Position numbers and translations under genes: made by a program. A stretch of DNA of 64,000 nucleotides from Devosia sp. 66-22 (lineage in GTDB: Bacteria; Pseudomonadota; Alphaproteobacteria; Rhizobiales; Devosiaceae), in contig MKUZ01000019.1 of the NCBI GenBank assembly GCA_001899065.1, forward strand, positions 19,129-83,128. Reading direction: 5' to 3'. Under the pieces are notes generated by a model. That model was not told the DNA's origin and made no database searches. It worked only from the letters and a program-made list of their open reading frames with translations. Of this stretch, positions 33,253 through 41,664 are shown in pieces (positions within the stretch are counted from its first letter, which is position 1; every line of letters begins with the position of its first letter).

Positions 33253-34491
33253 ATGGCCAGTTCTGGCCGCACCGTCTACATCGCCGGAGCCGGCATTGCG
33301 GGCATGACGCTTGCGCTGGCGCTCGCCAAGTTCGGCGCGACGGTGGTCGTGCTCGAGCGCAACAAGAAGGTGCAGGAAGTGGGCGCGGGGCTACAGATCA
33401 GCCCCAATGCGCGCCGCGTGCTCAATCAGCTCGGGCTCGACAAGGCGATCGCGCAGAAGAGCTTCGAGCCCACCGGCATCGACATCCATCCGTTCCGCGC
33501 CGACAAGCCGCTGGTGACGCTGGCGCTGGGCGCGGCGATGCGCGAGGCGTTCGGCGTGCCCTACGCGGTGATGCACCGCGCCGACCTCGCCGACGTGCTC
33601 TACCGGGCGTGCCGGCGCTTTGCCAATATCGACATGCTGTTCGGCATCCACAGCTTCGATGCGATCAACCACGAGCGCGGCACCTCGATCGTTGTCGACG
33701 AAGCGAGCGGCAATGCGCGCAGCGCGCGGGTGCACGCCTTCGTGGGTGCCGACGGGGTGCGGTCGGAAACGCGGACGCGCGTGCTGAGCGGGCCGGACGC
33801 GAAATATTCGGGGTATGTGGCCTGGCGCACGACGCTGTCGGCTGACCTGCTGGTCGGCGTGCTGGCGCCGGACCGCACGACGCTGCTGTTCGCGCCGGGC
33901 TATCACGCAGTGTGTTACCCCCTGCCCCATCGCCGGCAGTTCAACATCGCACTGTTCGTCAAGGAGCCGGCGTCGCGGCTCGATCCGCAGAATCCGCCCA
34001 AGGAGCCGAAGCTGCCCTGGGCAGCGATGCCGTCCAGAACGATCGATGCGATCATGGCCGTCGCCACGGGGAGCTGGGGCTACTGGGTGGTCGACGTGGT
34101 GGACGCCCCGGTATGGTCCGACGGCGGGGTCGGGCTGGTCGGCGACGCAGCGCATGCGATGCTGCCGTTCCAGGCGCAGGGGGCGGCGATGGCAATCGAG
34201 GACGCGGCGATCCTCGCCCCGCTGCTGATGACCGAACCGGATGCCGCCGACGCGTTCAAGCGCTATGAGGCGATGCGGCGGCCACGCGTCGAGCGGGTGC
34301 GCAAGGTTTCCAACTCCAACGGCTTCGCGTTCCACCTCGAATGGCCGTTCGCGGTGGCGCGGAACGCGGTGATCGCGGCGCAGGGACCGCGCGGCCATCT
34401 CAGGCGCCTCGCCTGGCTCTACGGCTACGACGCGGCGCCGGAGCCCGCAGTGCCGCCACCCCTGCGGCCCGGGGAGTCCGGACGGCCTTAG
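33253..34491 (+). CDS. FAD-dependent monooxygenase (UbiH/salicylate-hydroxylase type)
   Basis: This 412-residue flavoprotein starts with the FAD-binding fold (VYIAGAGIAGMTLALALAKFGATVVVLERNKKVQEVGAGLQISPNA). It has the second FAD motif near the end of the core (DGGVGLVGDAAHAMLPFQAQGAAMAIEDAAILAPLL) and the middle motif VGADGVRSETR. It probably hydroxylates an aromatic or quinone-type substrate. It could be a ubiquinone-synthesis enzyme or a catabolic one; the zinc-finger partner gives no decision. The C terminus is a short Pro-rich tail. Confidence 0.88.
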   Translation: MASSGRTVYIAGAGIAGMTLALALAKFGATVVVLERNKKVQEVGAGLQISPNARRVLNQLGLDKAIAQKSFEPTGIDIHPFRADKPLVTLALGAAMREAFGVPYAVMHRADLADVLYRACRRFANIDMLFGIHSFDAINHERGTSIVVDEASGNARSARVHAFVGADGVRSETRTRVLSGPDAKYSGYVAWRTTLSADLLVGVLAPDRTTLLFAPGYHAVCYPLPHRRQFNIALFVKEPASRLDPQNPPKEPKLPWAAMPSRTIDAIMAVATGSWGYWVVDVVDAPVWSDGGVGLVGDAAHAMLPFQAQGAAMAIEDAAILAPLLMTEPDAADAFKRYEAMRRPRVERVRKVSNSNGFAFHLEWPFAVARNAVIAAQGPRGHLRRLAWLYGYDAAPEPAVPPPLRPGESGRP

Positions 34492-34546
34492 GCTTGCCTA
34501 GACCCGACGCCCCGTGTCACCTAGCGCCTCGTAGAAAAGAAGCCTC

Positions 34547-35893
34547 ATGGCCCCTGCCAAAAAAGACTCCCCCCTCACCCTCGCCTGCATCCTGATCACC
34601 ATCCTGCTGGACATGGTGGGTTACGGCATCATCGTTCCGGTGCTGCCCGAATTGATCAAGGATCTGACCGGCGGCAGCGTGGCGCAGGCGGCGGTGATCG
34701 GCGGCTGGCTGGTGTTCGCCTATGCGGTGACGCAGTTCGTGTCCTCGCCGGTGCTGGGCAATCTGTCGGACCGCTTCGGGCGCCGGCCGGTGCTGCTCGC
34801 GTCGCTGCTCGGCCTCACCTTCGACTATGCCATGATGGCCCTCGCACCGGTGGTCTGGTACCTGTTCATCGGCCGGTTCGTGTCGGGCGTGGCCGGCGCC
34901 GCGGTGGCCACCGCGACCGCCTACATGGCCGACATCACGACGCCCGAAAAGCGCACGCAGCGCTTCGGGCTGATCGGCGCGGCATTCGGGCTCGGCTTCA
35001 TCATCGGGCCGGTGATCGGCGGCGAGCTCGGCGAGTTCGGCCCTAAGGTGCCGTTCTTTGCCGCGGCCGGGCTCGCCTTCGCCAACTTCCTGTTCGGTCT
35101 GTTCGTGCTGCCGGAATCGCTGAGCAAGACGCATCGGCGCCCGTTCAGCTTCAAGCGCGCCAATCCGTTCGGCGCGATCCTGTCGCTGCGCAAATTCCCC
35201 ACCGTGCTGTGGCTGCTGCTGGCGCTGCTGTTCTTCACCATGGCGGCGCAGGCCTTCCCGTCGGTCTACAACTACTTCACCATCGAAGTGTTCGGCTTCA
35301 CCTCGTCGCAGATCGGCCGGACGCTGGGGCTGTTCGGCATCGTCTTCGCGCTGTTCCAGGCGTTCGGTGTCGGCCCGCTGGTCAAGCGCTTCCAGGAGAC
35401 GCCAGTGGTGGTGCTGGGCATGTCGGCGGCGGCAATCGCCTTTGTCGGCATCGCCTTCATCCACGCCGAGAGCTGGCTCTATGTGCTGATCGTGATCGGC
35501 GCGGCGAGCGGCCTTGCGGCGCCGGCCATCAACGGCGTGATGTCGCGGCAGGTGCCCGACAATGCGCAAGGCGAGCTGCAGGGCGCGGTCAACGCCGCCA
35601 ACTCGCTGGCGACGATCATCGGCCCGTTGCTGGCAACGCAGGTCTTTGCCCTGTTCACGGTGTCGCCGCAGCCCTTCGGCTATATGCCCGGCGCACCGTT
35701 CCTGCTGGCGGCGGCCTTCGTGATCCTCGCCGCGGCACTCTTCCTGTTCACGGCGGTGCGCTTCGACCTCAGCCACAAGCCGAGCGTCGCCCTGCACCCC
35801 AAGACCCCCGAGATCTCCCCGCCCGGCCAGATGAACATCCCCACTGCCGAGCGGGAAGGCAAAGGCGAGGACGACGAGTCCGAGCGCGACTAG
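34547..35893 (+). CDS. MFS transporter (TetA/TCR-type drug exporter)
   Basis: This 448-residue inner-membrane transporter has 12 predicted membrane segments. LGNLSDRFGRRPVLLASLLG is the loop 2-3 motif A of the major facilitator superfamily. Residues such as LLDMVGYGIIVPVLPEL in segment 1 and FGLGFIIGPVIGGELGEFG (motif C) place it with TetA/TCR-type 12-segment exporters. The drug or metabolite moved is unknown. The last 40 residues are polar and cytoplasmic. It converges with gnd. Confidence 0.92.
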   Translation: MAPAKKDSPLTLACILITILLDMVGYGIIVPVLPELIKDLTGGSVAQAAVIGGWLVFAYAVTQFVSSPVLGNLSDRFGRRPVLLASLLGLTFDYAMMALAPVVWYLFIGRFVSGVAGAAVATATAYMADITTPEKRTQRFGLIGAAFGLGFIIGPVIGGELGEFGPKVPFFAAAGLAFANFLFGLFVLPESLSKTHRRPFSFKRANPFGAILSLRKFPTVLWLLLALLFFTMAAQAFPSVYNYFTIEVFGFTSSQIGRTLGLFGIVFALFQAFGVGPLVKRFQETPVVVLGMSAAAIAFVGIAFIHAESWLYVLIVIGAASGLAAPAINGVMSRQVPDNAQGELQGAVNAANSLATIIGPLLATQVFALFTVSPQPFGYMPGAPFLLAAAFVILAAALFLFTAVRFDLSHKPSVALHPKTPEISPPGQMNIPTAEREGKGEDDESERD

Positions 35894-35903
35894 CGCACGC
35901 GAC

Positions 35904-37328
35904 TTACTTCCCCAGCGTGCTCGGCCAGGTGCCGTGCTGTTCGCCGTCGCGGTCGGTCAGGATGAAGCCGTGGGCGCCGAAGAAGTCGCGCTGGCCTTGC
36001 GTCAGGTTGGCGGTGCCGCGCGCCTGGCGGTAGCTGTCGAAATAGGCGAGCGAGGCCGAAAGACAGATCATCGGAAACTCGCCGAGCGCGGCGGCGGCGA
36101 CGATGCGGCGCAGCGACTTGTTGGCGTCCTTCATGATGTCGATAAAGTCGGGGACCATCAGCAGGTTCTCCGAACCGCCCTTGGCGTAGGCGGCCGACAT
36201 CTGGTCGAGGAAGCGGGAGCGGATGATGCAACCGGCGCGCCAGATCTTGGCGATGGTGGCGAGCGGCAGGTTCCAGCCGTTCTCCTCGGATGCCCTGGCC
36301 ATCACGGCAAAGCCCTGCGCGTAGGAGACGATCTTGCCGGCGAGCAGCGCCTTTTCGAGGTCGGCCATGTCGATGGACTTGCCGCCGAGGCCGGCCATCT
36401 TGCCATAGACGGCCTCGGCCGCGACGCGTTCCTCCTTGCGCGAGGAGATCGAGCGGGCGGCGACGGCGCCTTCGATGGCGGTGGCGGGGACGCCGAGCTG
36501 CTGGGCGGCGATGGCCGACCAGGCGCCGGTGCCCTTCTGGCCCGCCTTGTCGAGGATGAGCTCGACCAGCGGCCTGCCCGTCCTGGGCTCGACCGCTTCG
36601 AGCACATAGCCGGTGATCTCGATGAGGTAGGAGTTGAGCGCGCCCTTGTTCCACTCCTTGAACACGGTCGACGAGGCCTTGGGGTCCATGCCCAGGCCAT
36701 CGCGCATCACGCCATAGACTTCGGCGATCATCTGCATGTCGCCATACTCGATGCCGTTGTGGATCATCTTGACGAAATGGCCGGCGCCGCCCTCGCCCAG
36801 ATAAGCGCAGCACGGCTCGCCGTTGAACTTGGCCGAGATCGCCTCGAGGATGGGCTGGGCGTTCTTCCATTCCTGCTCGGGGCCGCCGACCATGATCGAG
36901 GGGCCGTGGCGGGCGCCCTCTTCGCCACCGGAGACACCGATGCCGAGGAAGCCGATGCCCTTGGACTTCAGATATTCATAGCGACGCTGGCTGTCGGTAT
37001 AGAGCGAATTGCCGCATTCGAGGATGGCGTCGCCGGGCTCGAGCATGGGCAGCAGGTGCTCGATCATTTCGTCGACGGGCTTGCCGGCCTTGACCATGAT
37101 GATGATCGAGCGCGGGCGCTTCACGGCCTTGATGAAGGCGGCGATGTCGGCTTCGGGGACGACCTTGCCGTCGAGGCCCTGCGCCTTGGCCGTCACCATG
37201 AAGTCGTCGATCTTGGACGCCGTCCGGTTGTGGACCGCGATGGTGTAGCCCTTCTCGGCGATATTGAGCGCGAGGTTGGAGCCCATCACCGCGAGACCGA
37301 TCAGGCCGATATCGGCAGTCGACGACAT
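35904..37328 (-). CDS. gnd: 6-Phosphogluconate dehydrogenase, decarboxylating
   Basis: This 474-residue enzyme oxidises 6-phosphogluconate to ribulose 5-phosphate with NADP+. It has the N-terminal dinucleotide fold GLIGLAVMGSNLALNIAEKGYTIAVHNRT, the substrate motif GVSGGEEGARHGPSIMVGG and the catalytic Lys in AGHFVKMIHNGIEYGDMQ, with the C-terminal helical domain of the long form. The ATG is preceded by GAGGAGAAAC. It is divergent from the gluconate dehydrogenase-like SDR and gntK genes, which together feed gluconate into the pentose phosphate path. Confidence 0.97.
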   Translation of the reverse strand: MSSTADIGLIGLAVMGSNLALNIAEKGYTIAVHNRTASKIDDFMVTAKAQGLDGKVVPEADIAAFIKAVKRPRSIIIMVKAGKPVDEMIEHLLPMLEPGDAILECGNSLYTDSQRRYEYLKSKGIGFLGIGVSGGEEGARHGPSIMVGGPEQEWKNAQPILEAISAKFNGEPCCAYLGEGGAGHFVKMIHNGIEYGDMQMIAEVYGVMRDGLGMDPKASSTVFKEWNKGALNSYLIEITGYVLEAVEPRTGRPLVELILDKAGQKGTGAWSAIAAQQLGVPATAIEGAVAARSISSRKEERVAAEAVYGKMAGLGGKSIDMADLEKALLAGKIVSYAQGFAVMARASEENGWNLPLATIAKIWRAGCIIRSRFLDQMSAAYAKGGSENLLMVPDFIDIMKDANKSLRRIVAAAALGEFPMICLSASLAYFDSYRQARGTANLTQGQRDFFGAHGFILTDRDGEQHGTWPSTLGK

Positions 37329-37473
37329 TAGTTTCTCCTCAGAGGACTATAGGATTTTCTTGGCGCGCTTTTTGGCATGCGCAGGGGGCAAAAGCCACCA
37401 CAAAGCTATGGCGGCGCTGGCGAAAAGGCCGGTATATCGGGCGCATCGCCGCAGTCGCCGGAGGGCCTGAATC

Positions 37474-38244
37474 GTGGATTGGCTATCGCAGTTTTCGCTC
37501 GCCGGACGACGCGCGCTGGTGACCGGGTCGAGCCGCGGCATCGGGCTGGGCATCGCCACCGCGCTCGCCGGCGCGGGCGCCGAACTGATCCTCAATGCGC
37601 GCGATACGGTGGCGCTGGGCGCGGCAGCGGCACGGCTCGCCGAGGGCGGCGCGCGGGCCCGCGGCGTGGCGTTCGACGTGACCAATGCCGAGAGCGTGAA
37701 CGAGGCCGTCGACTACATCGAGGCCGAGATCGGGCCGATCGATATCCTGGTCAACAATGCCGGAATGCAGCACCGCGCGCCGCTCGAGGACTTTCCCGAG
37801 GAGATGTTCGAGCGCGTGATGGCGACGAACGTGACCTCGGTGTTTCTTGTCGGCCAGGCGGTGGCGCGGCGGATGATCCCGCGCGGACGCGGCAAGATCA
37901 TCAACATCGCCTCGGTGATGACCGGCGTAGCGCGCAAATCCATCGCGCCCTATGCCGCCAGCAAGGCTGCGGTGGGCAATCTCACCCGCGCCATGGCGAC
38001 CGAATGGGCGCGGCACGGGATCAATGCCAACGCCATCGCGCCGGGCTATTTCAAGACCGAGCTCAACGAGGCGCTGGTCGCCAATCCCGAATTCAACGCC
38101 TGGATCGAGACGCGCACGCCGCAGGGGCGCTGGGGCGATGTCGCGGAACTCGGCGGGGCGGCGATCTTTCTCGCCTCGGACGCGGCGAGCTTCGTCAATG
38201 GGCATATCCTTTATGTGGATGGTGCCCTCATGGCGACGGTGTAA
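37474..38244 (+). CDS. SDR oxidoreductase, gluconate 5-dehydrogenase-like
   Basis: This 256-residue classical short-chain dehydrogenase has the nucleotide motif VTGSSRGIGLGIATAL, the NNAG motif in ILVNNAGMQHRAPL, the catalytic Tyr and Lys in YAASKAAVGNL and the C-terminal LASDAASFVNGHILYVDGALMATV. The sequence and its place between gnd and gntK point to gluconate 5-dehydrogenase (5-keto-D-gluconate reductase). It would interconvert 5-ketogluconate and gluconate. The start is a GTG. Other SDR activities cannot be excluded. Confidence 0.85.
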   Translation: MDWLSQFSLAGRRALVTGSSRGIGLGIATALAGAGAELILNARDTVALGAAAARLAEGGARARGVAFDVTNAESVNEAVDYIEAEIGPIDILVNNAGMQHRAPLEDFPEEMFERVMATNVTSVFLVGQAVARRMIPRGRGKIINIASVMTGVARKSIAPYAASKAAVGNLTRAMATEWARHGINANAIAPGYFKTELNEALVANPEFNAWIETRTPQGRWGDVAELGGAAIFLASDAASFVNGHILYVDGALMATV

Positions 38245-38278
38245 GGTCGCGCGACCCTTCCCTTGTAACGTCCTGTAA

Positions 38279-38300
38279 TATAATCATGACAGCGCTTTCA
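38279..38300 (+). promoter_or_regulatory. TATAAT box with overlapping LacI-type operator upstream of gntK
   Basis: A perfect -10 box TATAAT (38279-38284) is followed directly by TGACAGCGCTTTCA (38287-38300), an almost perfect palindrome centred on AGCGCT with one mismatched pair. This is the typical shape of a LacI/GntR-family repressor site. It overlaps the expected start of transcription of gntK. No LacI-family gene lies in this window. Confidence 0.6.
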
Positions 38301-38323
38301 CAACTGAACGAAATGGATACCGT

Positions 38324-38863
38324 TTGAGCCTCGTTCCCGCCCGCATCCTCATCGTCATGGGCGTCGCTTCGAGCGGCAAGTCGGTAGTCGGCAAATCGAT
38401 CGCCCGGCGGCTGCATGCGCCGTTCCTGGACGGCGACGCGTACCATCCGAGCAGCAACAAGGACAAAATGCGGTCGGGGATCCCGCTGACCGACAGCGAC
38501 CGCTGGGAATGGCTGTCGACGCTGGCCACGGCCCTGCACGATGCGGCCGAGGGCAAGGGGGTGGCGATCGGCGCGTGCTCGGCGCTCAAGCGCAGCTATC
38601 GCGACCATCTGGTCAGGGAAGCGAGCGAGCCGATCCTGTTCGTATTCCTCGACGGCACCGAGGAGGTGATCGCCGCCCGCATGGCGACGCGCGTGCACGA
38701 ATACATGCCGCTGACGCTGCTCGCGAGCCAGTTCGCGACCCTCGAAGTGCCGGGGCCGGACGAAAACGCCATCGCGATCCCGGTGACGCTCACGGTCGAG
38801 CAGATCGCCGACCGCGCGGTGAGGGCGGTGCCGCACCTCAAGGCATTCAAGCGGAAGCAGTAG
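38324..38863 (+). CDS. gntK: Gluconokinase
   Basis: This 179-residue kinase makes 6-phosphogluconate from gluconate and ATP. The P-loop is in ILIVMGVASSGKSVVGKSIA, the substrate part in FLDGDAYHPSSNKDKMRSGIPLTDSDRWEWL and the LID-side motif in ACSALKRSYRDHL, as in the GntK/shikimate-kinase-like family. The start appears to be a TTG at 38324, with an ATG at 38357 too late to keep the first strand. The gene overlaps the opposite-strand ARMT1-like gene by 17 bases at its end. Confidence 0.93.
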   Translation: MSLVPARILIVMGVASSGKSVVGKSIARRLHAPFLDGDAYHPSSNKDKMRSGIPLTDSDRWEWLSTLATALHDAAEGKGVAIGACSALKRSYRDHLVREASEPILFVFLDGTEEVIAARMATRVHEYMPLTLLASQFATLEVPGPDENAIAIPVTLTVEQIADRAVRAVPHLKAFKRKQ

Positions 38864-39923
38864 GCGCGGGCCGGCCCGGAATGTGCTGGGCGACGACGAT
38901 CGCGCCGTCCTTGGGGAAGTCCTCGGTGCCCATGCCGGCGGGCCAGACCTGCATGCCGGCGACGCAATAGGACTTGATCGAGCGCAGCGACAGCATGGGC
39001 GCGGCGGGCAGCACCGAAAGCGACTCGAACGGCGTTGCGATGGGTACGGTGACGTCGCCGATGGCGCGGCGGAAGTTGAGGTCGCCCTTGAGGACGGTCA
39101 GCACCCCCTCCCCCGCGTCGAGCTCCTCGCGCGGCACCTGATCCAGGAACAGCGGCGCCGACCAGAGGGCGTTCGACATCACGCTGATGCTGCCCCGGCC
39201 CACTTCGGCCTGGAGGCGGCGGGCGAAGGAGGAGCCGGACGCCAGCCGGTCGAAGAGGATCACCACGTCGTCGGTGGTGGTGTCGGAAACAAACATGGGC
39301 AGGTGCTTGACGTGGACCGCGACCTCGATGCCCGCCTCTGCCGCGATGATCGCCAGCACCAGATCGGCGACGAACTCACCGCCGAAATTGTCGGCGATGA
39401 TGTTCAGCCGGCGCACGGTAGACGGCTCGATCTGCAGCACTTCGCGGCCCAGATAGTGGCTCGAGGCGGGCGCGCCGACCTGCGACAGATCGTGGGCGTT
39501 GGCATGGAGGGCGAGCGTCAGCGCCTCGGGCAAAGTCTGAGTCCGCTGAATCGCTTGCTCGGCCCAGTTGATGTGGCGCTCGAGGTCGCGATGCTTGGTG
39601 GCGCGGAACGGATCGGCCCGCCGCTCGGGGTAATGTACCGCGAGCAGGATGCGGAAATAGAGCCAGTACTCGAAGTCGAAGAAGGACGCCTCGAGCGGGC
39701 GCTTGCCGTTGACGCGCGCCGGCAGGGTCTCCCAGCCGGGCAGCGGCCAGTCATGCAGGTCGAGCACCATGGGGGCGTTGGCCTCGACGGCGCGGCCGAT
39801 GGCGTGGAGTTGGCGGATCGCTTCGGCGTCCTGGCCGTCCTCGGCGAGGCGGATGATGGCGGGAATCCGCGTCGCAAGCGTCTGGCGCACATAGTCGTGG
39901 TAGCGCGATGCGGGCGGAGCCAT
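38847..39923 (-). CDS. ARMT1-like (DUF89) damage-control phosphatase family protein
   Basis: This 358-residue protein resembles the DUF89/ARMT1 family. It has the metal-site motif DNFGGEFVADLVLA (the usual DNxGE, here DNFGGE), VSDTTTDDVVIL and VLKGDLNFRRAIGD, the characteristic KGDxNY/FRR segment. Family members are metal-dependent phosphatases that remove damaged sugar phosphates or nucleotide derivatives. Here it lies against gntK, so a phospho-sugar substrate is a reasonable but unproven guess. No signal peptide is visible. The start is the ATG at 39923. Confidence 0.85.
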   Translation of the reverse strand: MAPPASRYHDYVRQTLATRIPAIIRLAEDGQDAEAIRQLHAIGRAVEANAPMVLDLHDWPLPGWETLPARVNGKRPLEASFFDFEYWLYFRILLAVHYPERRADPFRATKHRDLERHINWAEQAIQRTQTLPEALTLALHANAHDLSQVGAPASSHYLGREVLQIEPSTVRRLNIIADNFGGEFVADLVLAIIAAEAGIEVAVHVKHLPMFVSDTTTDDVVILFDRLASGSSFARRLQAEVGRGSISVMSNALWSAPLFLDQVPREELDAGEGVLTVLKGDLNFRRAIGDVTVPIATPFESLSVLPAAPMLSLRSIKSYCVAGMQVWPAGMGTEDFPKDGAIVVAQHIPGRPAPTASA

Positions 39924-40027
39924 GCGCGCACTCTAGCCGTTCCCGCGACGGCACCCAATGACGCAACTGCCACAAACTGGCACCCGTCGCCGTTAGCACG
40001 CAGCCTCACGATCCAAGGAGCACGCCC

Positions 40028-40552
40028 ATGGCCCGCATCGTCGGATACATCGCCGCCAGCCTCGACGGCTTCATCGCCGACGAGAACGAGGGGCTCGACT
40101 GGCTCTACAAGGCCGAAGCGGAGCTGGGCGAGCACCATTACGACAGGTTCATCGAGGGCATCCGCACGATCGTGATGGGCCGCTCGACCTATGACTGGCT
40201 GGCGCGCTCGGGCATGGACTGGCCCTATGGCAGGCAGCGGGTGCTGGTGGTGACGAGCCGCCCGATCGAAAACCCGGTGGGAGCGCTCGAAACCCGGTCG
40301 GACATCGACGCGCTGATCGCCGAACTGCGCGGACTCAGCGATGGCGACGTGTGGATGCTGGGCGGCGGCACGCTGCAGATGGCGTTCATCGAGCGCGACG
40401 CCCTCGACGAGATCGAAGTGTATCTCGCCTCGGCGATCATCGGCGGCGGCTCTCCCCTGTTCCCGCCGACCGGGCACAAGGCGACGCTCCGGCTGCTGAG
40501 CGCGAAGTCGCTGGGCCCGGGGATGGCGCGGCTGCACTACAGCTTCAGGTGA
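40028..40552 (+). CDS. Dihydrofolate reductase family protein (RibD C-terminal-like)
   Basis: This 174-residue protein of the DHFR/RibD superfamily begins ARIVGYIAASLDGFIADENEGLDWL and has VMGRSTYDWL, VLVVTSRP and DVWMLGGGTLQMAFIERDALDEIEVYLASAIIGGGSPLFPP. It is not a true folate DHFR but one of the small reductase-fold proteins of unknown substrate. The ATG is preceded by CAAGGAGCACGCCC. It is divergent from the ARMT1-like gene and convergent with the ASCH-like gene. Confidence 0.9.
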   Translation: MARIVGYIAASLDGFIADENEGLDWLYKAEAELGEHHYDRFIEGIRTIVMGRSTYDWLARSGMDWPYGRQRVLVVTSRPIENPVGALETRSDIDALIAELRGLSDGDVWMLGGGTLQMAFIERDALDEIEVYLASAIIGGGSPLFPPTGHKATLRLLSAKSLGPGMARLHYSFR

Positions 40553-40564
40553 ACCGCCGCGCCG

Positions 40565-41134
40565 CTACCCGCTCCTGCGCAGATGCGCGAGAAGAACGGC
40601 GCCCCGCGGCGACAGGCGGTAGCCGATCTCGAGGCTCTCGGTGAGACCGAGCGCCTTGAGCTTGCGGACGCGCACCTTGAACGGCAACTGCTCCATGCCC
40701 ATCCGCTTGGCGAGGCTGGCGGCGCGTTTCTCCGGGAATTCCTCGATCAGCGACAGGGTCCTGAGCGTCCAGGGCTCGGCGCCGTCCATCCGGGCGAGCT
40801 TTTTTGCGAGGGCCGCCAGTTCGGCCGCGTCGGGCAGCACCTCGCGGAGGGCGAGCCGCGGGTCCTCGCCGGCATAGTGCATCCGGACGCGATAGAGCTG
40901 CCCCTCCGGCGCCAGGTAGGATTCGAGCTCGGCGACCGTGCCGATGCCGGCGCGGCGCAGATCGTCGGCCGACACATCAGCCAGCTCGATCGCCTCGACC
41001 GCGTCGATCGCCAGCACGCCCAGTTCGCTCGTCAGCGTACCGCCGGTCTTGACCGTCGGGCGGGTCCAGCGCCGGAATTGCGTGTCGACGGCACCGGCCT
41101 TGATGGCAGCGATGGTTTCGGGGCGGATCAGCAT
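40565..41134 (-). CDS. ASCH-like domain protein with C-terminal winged helix
   Basis: The N-terminal 95 or so residues (MLIRPETIAAIKAGAVDTQFRRWTRPTVKTGGTLTSELGVLAIDAVEAIELADVSADDLRRAG) look like an ASCH/PUA-type nucleic-acid-binding fold. The C-terminal half (KLARMDGAEPWTLRTLSLIEEFPEKRAASLAKRMG...VRKLKALGLTE...LSPRGAVLLAHLR) looks like a winged helix. The start overlaps the ogt stop as TGATG, so it is coupled to a DNA repair gene. A paralogue of the N-terminal half is encoded at 44572. A regulatory or RNA/DNA-binding role is likely but unproven. Confidence 0.75.
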   Translation of the reverse strand: MLIRPETIAAIKAGAVDTQFRRWTRPTVKTGGTLTSELGVLAIDAVEAIELADVSADDLRRAGIGTVAELESYLAPEGQLYRVRMHYAGEDPRLALREVLPDAAELAALAKKLARMDGAEPWTLRTLSLIEEFPEKRAASLAKRMGMEQLPFKVRVRKLKALGLTESLEIGYRLSPRGAVLLAHLRRSG

Positions 41135-41664
41135 CAGAAGCCGAAGGCGTATTGGCCGGTCGGGCTCGCGGCATGCTCGAGGGCCAGCATACGCATCTTT
41201 GCGGTGACTCCGCCGGGCGATGAGAACCCGCCGGTCTTGCCGTCGGCGCCCAGCACGCGGTGGCACGGGATGACGAGCGGAATGGGATTGGCGCCCATCG
41301 CCTGCCCGATCGCGCGAGACAGTGCCACATCCCCCAGCGTGCGGGCGATGGCGCCGTAAGTGGTGGTTTCGCCGTAGCCGATCTTGAGCAGTTCGGCGTA
41401 GGCCTGCCGGTTGAAGTCAGGAATGCCGCCCAGGTCGAGCGGCACATCGGTGAAGTCCTCGCGCGCGCCCTCGGCATAGTGCCGGATACGCTCGGGCAGC
41501 CCGGCGATGGTGCCGTCGGGAAAGCCGGGCTCGGCGGGATCGCGCGAAATCCACAGCTCGGTATGGGCGCGGTCGCGGCCCGGCAGCGCCACGCGCGCCA
41601 GCCCCTGGTCGGTCCAGGCGAGGCCGAACGTGCCGATCTCGGTTTCGACCAGGGCGTAGCGCAT
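41134..41664 (-). CDS. ogt: Methylated-DNA--protein-cysteine methyltransferase
   Basis: This 176-residue DNA repair protein carries the active-site motif NPIPLVIPCHRVLGADGKTGGFSSPGG, whose Cys accepts methyl groups from O6-methylguanine. The preceding helix-turn-helix part is YGAIARTLGDVALSRAIGQAMGANP. This is the short Ogt form without the Ada regulatory domain. The ATG at 41664 overlaps the stop of the membrane protein gene (TGATG), and the ASCH-like gene is coupled downstream. Confidence 0.97.
   Translation of the reverse strand: MRYALVETEIGTFGLAWTDQGLARVALPGRDRAHTELWISRDPAEPGFPDGTIAGLPERIRHYAEGAREDFTDVPLDLGGIPDFNRQAYAELLKIGYGETTTYGAIARTLGDVALSRAIGQAMGANPIPLVIPCHRVLGADGKTGGFSSPGGVTAKMRMLALEHAASPTGQYAFGF

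Noticed and set aside
37347..37685. Leftward 112-residue frame between gnd and the SDR gene.
   Set aside because: It overlaps the SDR N-terminal coding region, and its composition (Ala/Pro/Arg) is that of a shadow frame.
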